Notes: generated by a model from the sequence alone, not told the origin. Counted from the first letter of the stretch, positions 35,187 to 45,328 are shown. The stretch is 64,000 nucleotides of DNA from Niabella sp. (GCF_030150205.1 NZ_JASLGT010000002.1:417952-481951); one strand, 5' to 3'. Translations and numbers: made by a program.

Positions 35187-37631
35187 CTACTTCTCCGGCT
35201 CGGGGTTTTTATTTTTATCTTTTTTCTTAAAGAGACCACCCAGGAACCCTTTTTTCTTTTTGGGCTCATCACTGGATCCGATGGGTTTGCCCTGTACGGC
35301 TTTCGACGGTTCTTTTTTAGTGGTATCCTTAACCGGGCCTTTTTCATCGGTAACCGGTTTAGATTCCGGACCAATGTACTCGTTGTTATTTTGCATATAA
35401 TCCTGCTCTGTACCCAGCCCGGCATCCGCACCTTCAGCAGTGGGTTCCGGGTTTTCTGAAGTTACATATTGTGAAGGATCGGCGCTGAGCATTTCGTTTT
35501 CCATGGTGGCCGGTTCTGCAAATTTTTCATCTTTATTAATGCCCAGGGCTTTATCGGCATATACTTTTTTAAAGAACGCTTCCCATATGGGGCGTGCGGC
35601 TTCACCACCAAAACCACCCTTGCCTTCATTGCGGATAAAACGGTCGTCGCAACCAACCCAAACACCACCCAGCAACTGGGGAGTAAAGCCCATAAACCAG
35701 GCATCACTGTTGTCGTTGGTAGTACCGGTTTTGCCGGCCATTTCAGCAGCACCCAGGCGGGCACGCAATCCGGCGGCGGTACCTTTATCTACTATGCCCT
35801 GCATCATGCGGCTCATGGTGTAGGCGGTGGCTTCGCTGATGGCTTCTTTACGGTTCACACTATAATCAAACCGCTTGATCACGTTCCCGTTGCGGTCTTC
35901 AATACGGCTGATAAAATAAGGTTTGGTGGAAAATCCCCGTCCTCCGAACATGGAATACCCCCAAAGCATTTCAAAAAGCGAAAGTTCGCAGGCACCCAGG
36001 GCAATAGAAGGGAAGGGGGCTACTTTTGTGGGGATATTGATCCGTTGTAAAAAATTAGCGAATTGGGCCGGCCCCACGATCTTCATGATATACGCGGTAG
36101 CACAGTTGCGGGACCATGCCAGGGCAGAGGCCATCGTCATGGTGCGGCCGGTACAGGTTCTTCCGGTGGCCGGTACCAGCTGGCCATTGCCAAAATTCTG
36201 CTGCACATCTTCCACCATCGATTCCGGCGTCATCCCTCTTTCTTCAATCGCTTCGGCGTATAACAGCGGTTTAATGGTAGATCCTACCTGGCGTTTGGTT
36301 CTCAGGTTTACGTGATCGTATTTGTAGGTCTTAAAATCAATACCGCCTACCCAGGCTTTTACCTCACCGGTTACCGGGTCCATTACCATAAAGGCAGACT
36401 GTACCATAGTGCGGTGATACTTGATCGAATCATAAGGGGCCATTACCGTGTCTTTGCCCTTATATTTGGCGTCCCAGGCAAATATTTTCATGGGCACTTT
36501 CTTGTAAAAACTGGCCTTGATCTCTTTATCGGAAAAACCATCATCCGCCATATTCCGCCAGCGGTCGCTTTCCTTCATGGCCCGTAGCAGCACATTTTCC
36601 CGGCCTTTCCATACATCGCCGTTTTTTATAAACGACTGGCGTACCAGGGCGCGCTGCAGGTTGGGTACCTGCATATACACCGCTTCTTCTGCATATTGCT
36701 GCATCTGCGGATTGATGGTGGTATAAATTTTTAATCCATCTTCATAAAGACTGTAAGAAGAACCATCCGGTTTTTTCAGGCCCGGATCTTTCAGGATCGT
36801 TTTTAGGTCATCGCGCAGTACATCCCGGAAATACGGTGCAAAACCGGTGGTTTCATCCATCTTTTTATAGTTGAGCTTCATGGGCATGGCCGACATCCGT
36901 TCGCCTTCTGCAGACGACAGGTTGCCGTTTTCCACCATACGGGCAATCACCAGGTTGCGGCGGTCGATGGCCAGTTTGGGATTCCGCCGGGGGTTATAGA
37001 TCCCCGGTCCGTTGATCATCCCCACCAGTAAGGCTGCTTCATCCACACTCAGGCGATCCGGCTCTTTCTGAAACCAGGTACGGGCTGCATTGCGGATGCC
37101 ATATACGTTATCGCTGAAAGGAACAGCGTTGAGGTATAAAGCAACGATCTCTTCCTTGGTAAAATTGCGCTCCAGTTTTACTGAAATGATCCATTCTTTT
37201 AATTTCTGGATCACCCGCAGCGCTTTATTGCTCGCCCGCTGGTTAAACAGGGCCAGTGCCAGCTGTTGGGTAATGGTACTGCCGCCCCCTTCTTTTCCCA
37301 GTAAAAAGATGGCCCGCAGCGTGCCCTTCAGATCAATACCGGCATGATCGTAAAAACGCTTGTCTTCCGTTGCAATCAGGGCATTGATCACATTCGGGGA
37401 AATATCGCGGTACTTTACAAGGGATCGGTTTCCGTTCGGGAGGTAATATTTACCCATCAGGGTGCCATCGGCCGCCAGTACTTCAGAAGCCTGCGTAATG
37501 GTAGGGTTCTCCAGTTCTGCCAGTGACGGCATTTTGCCAAATACACCCCAGTTGGCCAACAGCACGGTTAAAATACCTGCTCCGAATAAAATGAAAAAAA
37601 TTCGCCAAAAAATACGAACGGATTTCTTCAT
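35187..37631 (-). CDS. Class A penicillin-binding protein (bifunctional PBP1A type)
   Basis: 814 residues. A short cytosolic tail, one membrane helix (about 9-27) and the glycosyltransferase domain with Glu89 in ATEDKRFYDHAGID; then the transpeptidase domain with STIK (active Ser), SRN and KTGTT motifs, all intact. The C-terminal ~110 residues are a low-complexity acidic and Lys-rich tail (ending KKKDKNKNPEPEK), longer than in E. coli PBP1A. The enzyme polymerises and cross-links murein in the periplasm. Monocistronic. Confidence 0.93.
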   Translation of the reverse strand: MKKSVRIFWRIFFILFGAGILTVLLANWGVFGKMPSLAELENPTITQASEVLAADGTLMGKYYLPNGNRSLVKYRDISPNVINALIATEDKRFYDHAGIDLKGTLRAIFLLGKEGGGSTITQQLALALFNQRASNKALRVIQKLKEWIISVKLERNFTKEEIVALYLNAVPFSDNVYGIRNAARTWFQKEPDRLSVDEAALLVGMINGPGIYNPRRNPKLAIDRRNLVIARMVENGNLSSAEGERMSAMPMKLNYKKMDETTGFAPYFRDVLRDDLKTILKDPGLKKPDGSSYSLYEDGLKIYTTINPQMQQYAEEAVYMQVPNLQRALVRQSFIKNGDVWKGRENVLLRAMKESDRWRNMADDGFSDKEIKASFYKKVPMKIFAWDAKYKGKDTVMAPYDSIKYHRTMVQSAFMVMDPVTGEVKAWVGGIDFKTYKYDHVNLRTKRQVGSTIKPLLYAEAIEERGMTPESMVEDVQQNFGNGQLVPATGRTCTGRTMTMASALAWSRNCATAYIMKIVGPAQFANFLQRINIPTKVAPFPSIALGACELSLFEMLWGYSMFGGRGFSTKPYFISRIEDRNGNVIKRFDYSVNRKEAISEATAYTMSRMMQGIVDKGTAAGLRARLGAAEMAGKTGTTNDNSDAWFMGFTPQLLGGVWVGCDDRFIRNEGKGGFGGEAARPIWEAFFKKVYADKALGINKDEKFAEPATMENEMLSADPSQYVTSENPEPTAEGADAGLGTEQDYMQNNNEYIGPESKPVTDEKGPVKDTTKKEPSKAVQGKPIGSSDEPKKKKGFLGGLFKKKDKNKNPEPEK

Positions 37632-37980
37632 ATATAAATGATAAATTGTTTATCAATCCCGTTTCCTTAGGCAATTTTTATGGTTGCCGCAAATACGCTG
37701 ATTGCGCCTGCGGCGCTTTTCTGCGACAGTGTTGTATTTAAAGCCGGCACCAAATCTGCACATCTGTGGCTTTAAGGAAACGACATTGAATTGTTTATAA
37801 TAAAATCTGGTACCAAAAATAAGTAAATGCCTTCCGATAAACGGAAATTCGATCGATAATTTAAGGCGGTTTTATCAATTGATCCCTCATTTTCAATGCA
37901 TTTTCCTGAGGCTTCATTTTATGAATGGCTCAAACTTCCGCAAAATGGTTACTTTTGCGACGATTAATAACTGATACCGA
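37632..37980. other. Intergenic region with one tandem-repeat relative and the comA promoter
   Basis: Contains GCCGCAAATACGCTGATTGCG and TCTGCACATCTGTGGC (about 37684-37770), related to the 119-bp repeat at 8741-9075, and a TACTTTTG -7 element (37950-37957), 24 nt before the comA start. No -33 TTG seen. Confidence 0.55.
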
Positions 37981-38754
37981 ATGAAGTTTAATTTGACGCA
38001 GATGCCGGAACGGTACGTTCGTCCACGTACAAACGGCATTACAATGGTAATGGATAAGGGATTGAGTATCGATGAGGCAAAGAGTTTTATGAGTGTTTCT
38101 TATCCCCATGTAGATGTATTGAAATTGGGATTTGGTACAGCGGTAGTAACCCCCAACCTGGAAAAAAAGATTGAGGTGTATCGCTCCTATGATATTCCGG
38201 TTTATTTTGGAGGCACGTTGTTTGAAGCCTATCTTGTAAGGAACCAGGTAGATGACTATATTGCCATCTGTAAACATTTTGGGATCGATTACATGGAGGT
38301 AAGCGATGGCTCCATCAGCATTCCCCATGCAGAGAAATGCGGTTACATCGAAAAGCTGACACAACATGGCACCGTTTTGAGCGAGGTAGGCAGCAAGGAT
38401 GCCACCCATATCATTCCCCCTTATAAATGGATCGAGTTGATGAAGGCAGAGCTGGAAGCCGGGTCCTCTTATGTAATTGCGGAAGCCCGCGAAGCAGGAA
38501 ACGTGGGTATTTACCGGGGTACCGGCGAAGTACGGGAAGGACTGGTTCAGGAGATTCTTACCCAGATCCCTTCGGAAAAGATCATTTGGGAAGCACCGCA
38601 AAAAGCCCAGCAGCTGTATTTCCTGGAGCTGATCGGCTGTAATGTAAACCTGGGAAATATTCCTCCCAACGAGGTTATTGCACTGGAAGCCATGCGTATT
38701 GGCCTGCGGGGCGATTCCTTTAGCTTATACCTGGATAATAAAACCGCGTTTTAA
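37981..38754 (+). CDS. comA: Phosphosulfolactate synthase
   Basis: 257 residues of the ComA family, a TIM-barrel enzyme that adds sulfite to phosphoenolpyruvate to give (2R)-phospho-3-sulfolactate, first known from coenzyme M synthesis in methanogens. Conserved stretches: KLGFGTAVV (about 41-49), YFGGTLFEAY, EVSDGSISIPHAEK, SEVGSKD, VIAEAREAGNVGIY and GCNVNLGNIPP. In a bacterium without methanogenesis the product would more likely feed sulfolactate, sulfopyruvate and cysteate for sulfonolipids. Its stop overlaps the next start (TAATG), so it is co-translated with aroE. Confidence 0.9.
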   Translation: MKFNLTQMPERYVRPRTNGITMVMDKGLSIDEAKSFMSVSYPHVDVLKLGFGTAVVTPNLEKKIEVYRSYDIPVYFGGTLFEAYLVRNQVDDYIAICKHFGIDYMEVSDGSISIPHAEKCGYIEKLTQHGTVLSEVGSKDATHIIPPYKWIELMKAELEAGSSYVIAEAREAGNVGIYRGTGEVREGLVQEILTQIPSEKIIWEAPQKAQQLYFLELIGCNVNLGNIPPNEVIALEAMRIGLRGDSFSLYLDNKTAF

Positions 38755-39488
38755 TGCGACTGTTTGGTTTAATAGGATTTCCGCTGAGTCAGTCTTTTTC
38801 AAAACGATATTTTACGGAGAAGTTTGAAAAAGAAGGGATCGGCAATTGCCGGTACGAAGCCTTTGAAATTCCTTCCATTGAGCACCTGCCGGCCTTACTG
38901 CAACAGCACCCGGAGCTGGCGGGCTTTAATGTTACCATTCCTTACAAGCAGGATGTGATGGCGTTTTTGCAGGAACTGGATGGGGAAGCGGCTTCCATCG
39001 GAGCCTGTAATTGCATCCGGATCAGTGATGGACGGTTAAAGGGATACAATACGGATGCCGCAGCTTTTGAAACCACTTTGTTGCAACAACTGCAGCCGCA
39101 TCATACCCAGGCATTGATCCTGGGAACCGGCGGTGCTGCGCGTGCCGTACGGTATACGTTAGAAAAACTGGGAATTGCTTACCGGTATGTATCGCGCACA
39201 CCGGGGCCGGATGACCTGGGGTATAACGATCTCGATGCCGCCACAATGGAAGCCTATCCTTTAATCATCAATACCACGCCGCTGGGCAGCTATCCCAAAA
39301 CGGAAGGGAAGCCGGAGCTGCCGTATGCGCTCATCACTCCCCGGCACTACCTCTACGATCTTGTGTACAACCCGCCGCTGACGGCTTTTTTAAAAGAGGG
39401 GCAGGAGCGGGGCGCAGTGATCAAAAACGGCTATGATATGCTGGTAGGACAGGCAGAGCTGAGCTGGAATATCTGGAACGCGGAATAA
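38754..39488 (+). CDS. aroE: Shikimate 5-dehydrogenase
   Basis: A 244-residue NADP-dependent enzyme that reduces 3-dehydroshikimate to shikimate in aromatic amino-acid synthesis. It starts FGLIGFPLSQSFSKRYF, with the substrate loop FNVTIPYKQDVM (catalytic Lys), the GTGGAARAVRYTL nucleotide-binding turn and INTTPLGSYP. About 30 residues shorter than the E. coli enzyme but typical for Bacteroidota. Shares one nt with the comA stop. Confidence 0.93.
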   Translation: MRLFGLIGFPLSQSFSKRYFTEKFEKEGIGNCRYEAFEIPSIEHLPALLQQHPELAGFNVTIPYKQDVMAFLQELDGEAASIGACNCIRISDGRLKGYNTDAAAFETTLLQQLQPHHTQALILGTGGAARAVRYTLEKLGIAYRYVSRTPGPDDLGYNDLDAATMEAYPLIINTTPLGSYPKTEGKPELPYALITPRHYLYDLVYNPPLTAFLKEGQERGAVIKNGYDMLVGQAELSWNIWNAE

Positions 39489-39671
39489 TTTGATAATTGG
39501 TGAATTTGAAGATTTGAAAATGAATAGGATTTTCAAACCAATATCAGGAAAAGCCGGGCTGGAATATGAATGGATCGTTAGAGCGGGAATATCGGTTCCA
39601 GGGCAAGAAGCCATTTCAAATCATCCCATTTTCAAATTTTCAAATCAGCACATTCCCACATTTCCACATTT
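39489..39671. repeat. TTTTCAAATTTTCAAAT / CACATTTTCACATT tract
   Basis: Between aroE and the convergent JmjC-like gene. The right 60 nt repeat the C/A/T-only word family of 18284-18332 and 58140-58230; the left part has a short GAATTTGAAGATTTGAAAATGAA copy in the other orientation. Confidence 0.65.
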
Positions 39672-40544
39672 TCACATTGTCTTCATCGTGTGTTCCGCGT
39701 CCGTATATAACTGCTTCACCTTACGATCATACCACCATTTAGGAGCGGTTTTTTTCATGAGCGTATCGATATTCCGCATTCCGAACAAGTTCCATACGCC
39801 TTTTAATTTGCCCGAAACGCTGCTTTGTAAAGCCCTGAGACTCATGGCAAAGCCTGCATCTATATATTCCATATGGTGCCAGTATCCGGCAGGCATAAAC
39901 AGGGTATCTCCATGCTCCAGGATCACCTCGTACCCCCGGGCATTTTTTGTAGCCGGGAACTTTTCGTAGTCAAACTTTTCATAATACGATGCAAAATTCG
40001 CCAGGCTTAATACCTCCCAGGGTTTCCGGTATAATTTGTGCTGCTCTTCAAACGGAAAGAGCAGCACCCTTTTTCTTCCGATAAATTGCGTGTGAAGGAT
40101 ATGGCTGAGATCGATATCGAAGTGCATATGGGTTATGGATCCCTCGCCGCCTACAAACAACATGGGGAATTTTTTCACGAATCCTTTCATATAGGCATCG
40201 GGCCAGGAAAAATCGGAAACGATCTGGGGGGCATGCTGGAAAATGTTAAATAGAAAGATCCGCAGTTCCACAGGGCCTTTTTTCACCATCTCCAGGTATG
40301 CACCAAACTTCATGTAGGCGTCTGCTGTATTGATTGGGGTATAAGAGTCGCTTTTTACATTATTGTAAACACCTACTTCCTTATTGCCTACAATGTTTAT
40401 AAAATAATCCCAGTTCCAGCGGGAAAACGCCGGCCATTGGCGTGCCAGGTCCCGGATCACAACCGGTTTGTTTTGCTGGTAATAGTTCTTTTTAAAATCT
40501 TCCGGGCTAAGATGATCGAATTTATCTAAGGCTGTTAATTGCAT
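39672..40544 (-). CDS. JmjC/cupin-like oxygenase-fold protein
   Basis: 290 residues of the cupin_8/JmjC group, Fe(II)/2-oxoglutarate oxygenases that often hydroxylate protein side chains. Metal triad candidates: HFD in THMHFDIDLSH (HxD) and the distal His in PAGYWHHMEY. The N-terminal entry VVIRDLARQWPAFSRW is the usual start of this family. It is soluble and has no membrane segment. The substrate is unknown. Confidence 0.82.
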   Translation of the reverse strand: MQLTALDKFDHLSPEDFKKNYYQQNKPVVIRDLARQWPAFSRWNWDYFINIVGNKEVGVYNNVKSDSYTPINTADAYMKFGAYLEMVKKGPVELRIFLFNIFQHAPQIVSDFSWPDAYMKGFVKKFPMLFVGGEGSITHMHFDIDLSHILHTQFIGRKRVLLFPFEEQHKLYRKPWEVLSLANFASYYEKFDYEKFPATKNARGYEVILEHGDTLFMPAGYWHHMEYIDAGFAMSLRALQSSVSGKLKGVWNLFGMRNIDTLMKKTAPKWWYDRKVKQLYTDAEHTMKTM

Positions 40545-40890
40545 AAAATCAATGAATAAGTGACAAATTTAATAATAGTTTCATAAATGATGCGTCCCTT
40601 TCAGTGGCTGAAGCCGCGATTTCTGTACCGGGATATTGTAAAAAAACTATCTTTGCGGCCTAAACAAAAACTCACAGAGGAAAACGTTGCAGGCTTAAAA
40701 AGGTTTATCGCCTCCGTCTTTTCGTGCCGGAGCGAACCGTAAGTTGTAAAAGAATTGATAAATTTGGCATTCGGGATAAATCAAACTGACAAAAGTGTTG
40801 CGAAACAACGGTTTTTTACGTTGTTTTGGAGGGAGATGGTCGTATCAGTAAGCCGGTCTAAACCCAAAAAAGCAGAAAGACAGAAAAAAT
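40545..40890 (+). promoter_or_regulatory. Long leader of the polysaccharide gene cluster
   Basis: A TATCTTTG -7 element (40648-40655) gives a ~230-nt leader. It holds CTCCG...CGGAG (about 40709-40735) and AAACAACG-GTTTTTTA-CGTTGTTT (40804-40827), the second with a T-run inside its loop. Long structured leaders before polysaccharide operons are often sites of antitermination; no UpxY/NusG-like gene is present here. Confidence 0.45.
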
Positions 40891-41691
40891 ATGAAAAAAA
40901 CTCCTTTTAAGGTCGCATTATTGATCTCAACCTATAAATGGCCGGAGGCTTTGCAGCTTGTATTGCAAAGTGTATTGTACCAGAGCCGGCAACCGGATGA
41001 GATCATTATTGCAGAGGATGGAGATGACACACGTACTGCCTGGTGCATCGGGGATTTTAAAAAGCTCCACAGCATACCGGTAAAGCATGTGTATCATGAA
41101 GACCGTGGTTTTCGTAAAAGTCTGATCCTGAATAAGGCCATAAAAGAGATCGAGTCGGATTATATTATTGAAATTGATGGTGACATTATCATGCACCGCA
41201 ATTTTATAGCTGACCATATCAATGCAGCAAAAACCGGGTATTTTGTGCAGGGAAGCCGTACCATGCTTACCGAATGGAAAAGCAAGCTACTGCTTAAAAC
41301 AAGAAAAATAAACCGGCTTCACCCGCTTATGAAAGGGTTGTACAGCCGGTTTAATGCTGTAAGGATGCCCCTGTTTTCCTCTTTTTTTAAGGTAGATCCA
41401 TATAGCTCCCACAATGTAAAGGGGTGCAATCTGGCTTTTTGGAAGGGTGACTATGTAAAAGTAAACGGGTATTACAGCGGGTTTGAAGGATGGGGATGGG
41501 AAGATTATGAATTTGGAGAGCGGCTGATCAATGTAGGCGTAAAAAAGAAACGCGTAAAGATGGCGGCGATCGGGTATCATATTTTTCATCCGCTAAGCTC
41601 CAGGGCCAATTTTGTACCGAATGAGTTGATTTACCGGGAAACGGTACAGTTTAAGTACACCTACCGGCCCAATGGGTATGTGGAGGCCTGA
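40891..41691 (+). CDS. Glycosyltransferase, family 2 with galactosyltransferase-type C-terminus
   Basis: 266 residues, cytosolic face of the membrane, GT-A fold. N-terminus VALLISTYKWPEALQLVL and the metal-binding IEIDGDIIMHRNF; the C-terminal half (GCNLAFWKGDYVKVNGYY, WEDYEFGERLINVG) matches the Glyco_transf_7C galactosyltransferase-like part of chondroitin-synthase-type enzymes. First gene of the cluster; it probably adds a sugar to the repeat unit of a surface polysaccharide. Donor unknown. Confidence 0.82.
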   Translation: MKKTPFKVALLISTYKWPEALQLVLQSVLYQSRQPDEIIIAEDGDDTRTAWCIGDFKKLHSIPVKHVYHEDRGFRKSLILNKAIKEIESDYIIEIDGDIIMHRNFIADHINAAKTGYFVQGSRTMLTEWKSKLLLKTRKINRLHPLMKGLYSRFNAVRMPLFSSFFKVDPYSSHNVKGCNLAFWKGDYVKVNGYYSGFEGWGWEDYEFGERLINVGVKKKRVKMAAIGYHIFHPLSSRANFVPNELIYRETVQFKYTYRPNGYVEA

Positions 41692-41933
41692 TCGCCGGTT
41701 GTTCCGTAACACCACCAAAATAGACTGGTACCAAAATACATAAAAGTAAATTGAAGCCGGGCAATTGTTTCTCGTTGCAATCACGCAGAAGCTTCTGTCG
41801 CTTTAACTTTTTCACCGTTTTTTATTGAAAGAACTGTATTCGCGGTTTTTTAAAAATAAAAATCCGGAAATAAATATATTTGATCAGAAGAGGATTATTC
41901 GAAAGGCATTCTCTTAAAAAGTGAAACGGCAGT

Positions 41934-43055
41934 ATGGATTCTATAGAAAAAAAGGATGGAAGCGCAGGTATCAAATGCCTGGCCTTTTATCTCCCACAAT
42001 ATCATCCCATACCTGAAAATGATCAATGGTGGGGAAAAGGATTTACGGAGTGGACCAATGTGACCAAAGCTACACCCTTATTTAAAGGACATCGCCAGCC
42101 CGTATTTCCTGCAGATCTTGGGTATTATGATTTAAGGGTGCCTGAGGTAAGGGAAGCGCAGGCGGAGATGGCAAAACAGCATGGCGTGCACGGGTTCATT
42201 TACTATCATTACTGGTTTGGAAATGGCAAACAGCTTCTGGAACGTCCGTTAAACGAAGTAGTGGCTTCCGGAACCCCCGATTTCCCGTTCTGCATCTGTT
42301 GGGCCAATCAAACCTGGAGCGGTATATGGCATGGCGCGCCGGATAGAATATTAATTAAGCAGGAGTATCCCGGTGATGAGGATATTGCATTGCATTTTGA
42401 CTACCTGACAAAACTTTTTAGCGACCCAAGATATATAAAGATAGATGGGCGTCCATTATTGATGATCTTTGACGGCCTGGGCCTGCCCGACAGCAAAGCC
42501 TATACCGATAAGCTGAGGGCAGAAGCCGTAAGGCGGGGCTTCGAAGGCTTATACATTATGGCATCGAATATTAATACTGACAAATGGGATTTTGCGCAGG
42601 CGGGTTTTGACGGAAAGGTATCCTATGCCTATCATAAGGAACAATACCGGTTAATCAAGAAATCAAGAAGACGGATACATAAAAAACTGCACCGCTTTTT
42701 TTACCGGATTTTTTGGGATCGTCGTTACCGGGGCGTTACCTGCATCGACCAGGAAGCACTTGTAAAAGCGATCCGCTTTGAGGAGTGTAAGGGCGATATT
42801 TATCCCATGGTGATGCCCAACTGGGATAATACGCCCCGGAGTGGTAAAAACGGAGTGGTGATAGCGAACACCAGCCCTCAGTTATTTGAAACGCAAGTGC
42901 TCCGGGCCATCGATTATATAAACAGCAGAGAAATGAGCGACCGGTTTGTGATCCTTAAATCCTGGAACGAATGGGCCGAAGGAAATTATGTAGAGCCGGA
43001 TACCTTGCATGGGTATGCCTATCTGAATGTTTTAAAAAAGCATCTGGGGCTTTAA
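41934..43055 (+). CDS. WbsX-like / GH99-related protein, copy 1
   Basis: 373 residues. The family is called glycosyltransferase WbsX in O-antigen clusters but its fold resembles glycoside hydrolase family 99. Conserved stretches: CLAFYLPQYHPIPENDQWWG, FTEWTNVTKATPLFKGH, GFIYYHYWFGNGKQLLERP, CICWANQTWS, MVMPNWDNTPRSGKNG and WNEWAEGNYVEPD. Cytosolic, no signal peptide. Whether it transfers or hydrolyses a glycan is unproven. Two more copies follow at 45367 and 46773. Confidence 0.82.
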   Translation: MDSIEKKDGSAGIKCLAFYLPQYHPIPENDQWWGKGFTEWTNVTKATPLFKGHRQPVFPADLGYYDLRVPEVREAQAEMAKQHGVHGFIYYHYWFGNGKQLLERPLNEVVASGTPDFPFCICWANQTWSGIWHGAPDRILIKQEYPGDEDIALHFDYLTKLFSDPRYIKIDGRPLLMIFDGLGLPDSKAYTDKLRAEAVRRGFEGLYIMASNINTDKWDFAQAGFDGKVSYAYHKEQYRLIKKSRRRIHKKLHRFFYRIFWDRRYRGVTCIDQEALVKAIRFEECKGDIYPMVMPNWDNTPRSGKNGVVIANTSPQLFETQVLRAIDYINSREMSDRFVILKSWNEWAEGNYVEPDTLHGYAYLNVLKKHLGL

Positions 43056-43117
43056 ACCAGGCTGATTCAGATTTGTCAAAGTAAATTTGATATCAGCCTT
43101 GCTGAAATAAGGATATA

Positions 43118-45328
43118 ATGAGTTCAAGAAAGTTTACCCAAAGAATCGACCGGATCAATTATACGGCATGTTTCCGGCTGGTGCGAAAATATTACCTGTG
43201 GAAAGAAGGAACCGAAAAACGATTATTGGATTCCACATTTATACAGGCGCTATTCGCGCGTTTTTTTTGTTTAATCATCCTTGTCTTCCGGTTTAATAAA
43301 TACCCACACAAAATTCATTACAACGGTAAACTAAAGAATCTTGTAGCGCAATTACTGGGGTTTCATAACTTTAAAAGAGCGGAAGTGCCCCTTAAGCTGC
43401 CATTTTATCGTCCGCTTGAATTTCCCCGAAATGAGGCGCCATTGGTAACCATTATTATTGCGGTATATAATCAATGGGAATTTACCTATAGCTGCCTGAA
43501 ATCCATTATTGAAAATACTTCGGATATAAGTTACCGCGTAATTGTTGTGGATGATGGCTCTACCGATGAAACGGCATCCTGCCTGCAACAGTATGAAAAT
43601 ATTACGCTCATACAGAATGACCAGAACATGGGCTTTCTGCGGTCCTGTAATAAAGCGGCAGCAACCGTAACCTCGGAATATATCTGTTTCCTGAATAATG
43701 ATACGTTGGTGGGGCCGCGGTGGCTGCACCATATGCTCGATGTGTTTAACACGCATGACAATACCGGTATTGTGGGCGCCAAGCTGGTATTTCCATACGG
43801 GCTGTTGCAGGAAGCAGGAGGGCTGGTGAACGCAGCCGGCGAGCCCGCTAATTTTGGAAGATCGATGGATGCCCGGGATTATAAGTACAATTATCTGCGG
43901 GAAACGGATTATTGTTCTGGCGCCTGCCTTTTAATACAGGCTCCGGACTTTTTTTCTTTAGGTGGGTTTAATGAAAAATATGCACCGGCATACTATGAGG
44001 ACACAGACCTCTGTTTTGCGATGCGTTTTAAACTGGGGAAAAAAGTGTTCTATCAGCCTTTGGCGGAGGTGATCCATTTTGAAGGGATCAGTTCGGGAAA
44101 ACGGGCTGAAAATGGAAACGTGAACAGCCACCAGGCACAGAATGCCACAATTTTTGTTGCAGCATGGAAACCCTTCCTGGATCGCTTTTCAAACAGCCGG
44201 GCGTTTGATGCGCAGGAGGACAAATTTTCAGAAGGCCGGAAGAAAATATTGATTATTGAAGGATACCTCCCTTTTTATGATAAGGATTCAGGGTCGCGCC
44301 GGATCTATGAATTGATCAGGATCTTTTTGCAGCTGCATGTTGATGTGTATTATATGGCTGAATATGGTGGCGGAGAAGATCCCTATTATTCGGAGCTGGT
44401 TACCCGGGGCGTGCGGATGATTTATGAACCAGAATCATCGAGATCAAAGGAAACATTGCTACATGAAATTTTGCCGGTTATCGATTATGCGTGGATTGCA
44501 CGGCCCCATTTGAATGAGGCATACGCACCATTGATCAGGACGCATAAAAAGATCACCTGGATTTACGATACGGTCGATCTGCATTATCTGCGGTTAGAGC
44601 GTTCCCTGGCTTATGGACCATCAAAAGACGTGACCCCAAAGGCGATCGATGCGCTGAAGAAAAAGGAACTTGGCTTTGCACAGGAGGCGGATATCACCAT
44701 TGTGGTAACGCCGCAGGAAAAAGATATGTTGACAGAGGCCGGTGCCAGGAACGTAAAAGTGATCCCCAATATACACTCCGTAAAAGAACTGGAAGGGTTA
44801 CCTGCTTTTGAGGCACGTGAGGGGATCTGCTTTATCGGAAGCTATGATCATCTGCCCAACGTAGATGCAGTATTGTGGCTGGTCCGCGAAATTATGCCGG
44901 TGGTATGGAAGCAGCAACCGGGTATGCGGCTTATTCTATTGGGAAGCAACCCCCCGGATGAAGTGCTTGCTTTGAAATCGGACCGGATCGAGGTGCCGGG
45001 ATATCTGCATGATGTATCTCCTTATTTTTATAATAGCCGCCTGTTTGTGGCGCCGCTCCGGTACGGAGCCGGGATGAAAGGGAAAATAGGACAGGCTATG
45101 GAATATGGTTTGCCGATTGTTTCCACAGATATTGGCATTGAAGGTATGGGGCTTGTTGTGGATGAGGATGTCGTCCTGGCGAATACGGGGGAGTCATTTG
45201 CCAAGGCTATTCTTGAGTTGTACGATAATGAGGAACGCTGGAACAAAATAGCCCAAAATTCGCGGAACACCATCCGGCGGTATACTCCTGAAAACGTGCG
45301 TAAATCCGTTGAAGGAATATTTATATGA
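43118..45328 (+). CDS. Two-domain glycosyltransferase (GT2 plus GT4 fusion)
   Basis: 736 residues. The N-terminal half carries a GT-A GT2 domain (PLVTIIIAVYNQWEFTYSCL, LNNDTLVGPRW, EDTDLCFAMRF), the C-terminal half a GT-B GT4 domain (GYLHDVSPYFYNSRLFVAPL, GAGMKGKIGQAMEYGLPIVS). Two different sugar transfers on one chain are likely, as in other capsule enzymes. It has no membrane helix. Sits between WbsX copies 1 and 2. Confidence 0.85.
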   Translation: MSSRKFTQRIDRINYTACFRLVRKYYLWKEGTEKRLLDSTFIQALFARFFCLIILVFRFNKYPHKIHYNGKLKNLVAQLLGFHNFKRAEVPLKLPFYRPLEFPRNEAPLVTIIIAVYNQWEFTYSCLKSIIENTSDISYRVIVVDDGSTDETASCLQQYENITLIQNDQNMGFLRSCNKAAATVTSEYICFLNNDTLVGPRWLHHMLDVFNTHDNTGIVGAKLVFPYGLLQEAGGLVNAAGEPANFGRSMDARDYKYNYLRETDYCSGACLLIQAPDFFSLGGFNEKYAPAYYEDTDLCFAMRFKLGKKVFYQPLAEVIHFEGISSGKRAENGNVNSHQAQNATIFVAAWKPFLDRFSNSRAFDAQEDKFSEGRKKILIIEGYLPFYDKDSGSRRIYELIRIFLQLHVDVYYMAEYGGGEDPYYSELVTRGVRMIYEPESSRSKETLLHEILPVIDYAWIARPHLNEAYAPLIRTHKKITWIYDTVDLHYLRLERSLAYGPSKDVTPKAIDALKKKELGFAQEADITIVVTPQEKDMLTEAGARNVKVIPNIHSVKELEGLPAFEAREGICFIGSYDHLPNVDAVLWLVREIMPVVWKQQPGMRLILLGSNPPDEVLALKSDRIEVPGYLHDVSPYFYNSRLFVAPLRYGAGMKGKIGQAMEYGLPIVSTDIGIEGMGLVVDEDVVLANTGESFAKAILELYDNEERWNKIAQNSRNTIRRYTPENVRKSVEGIFI

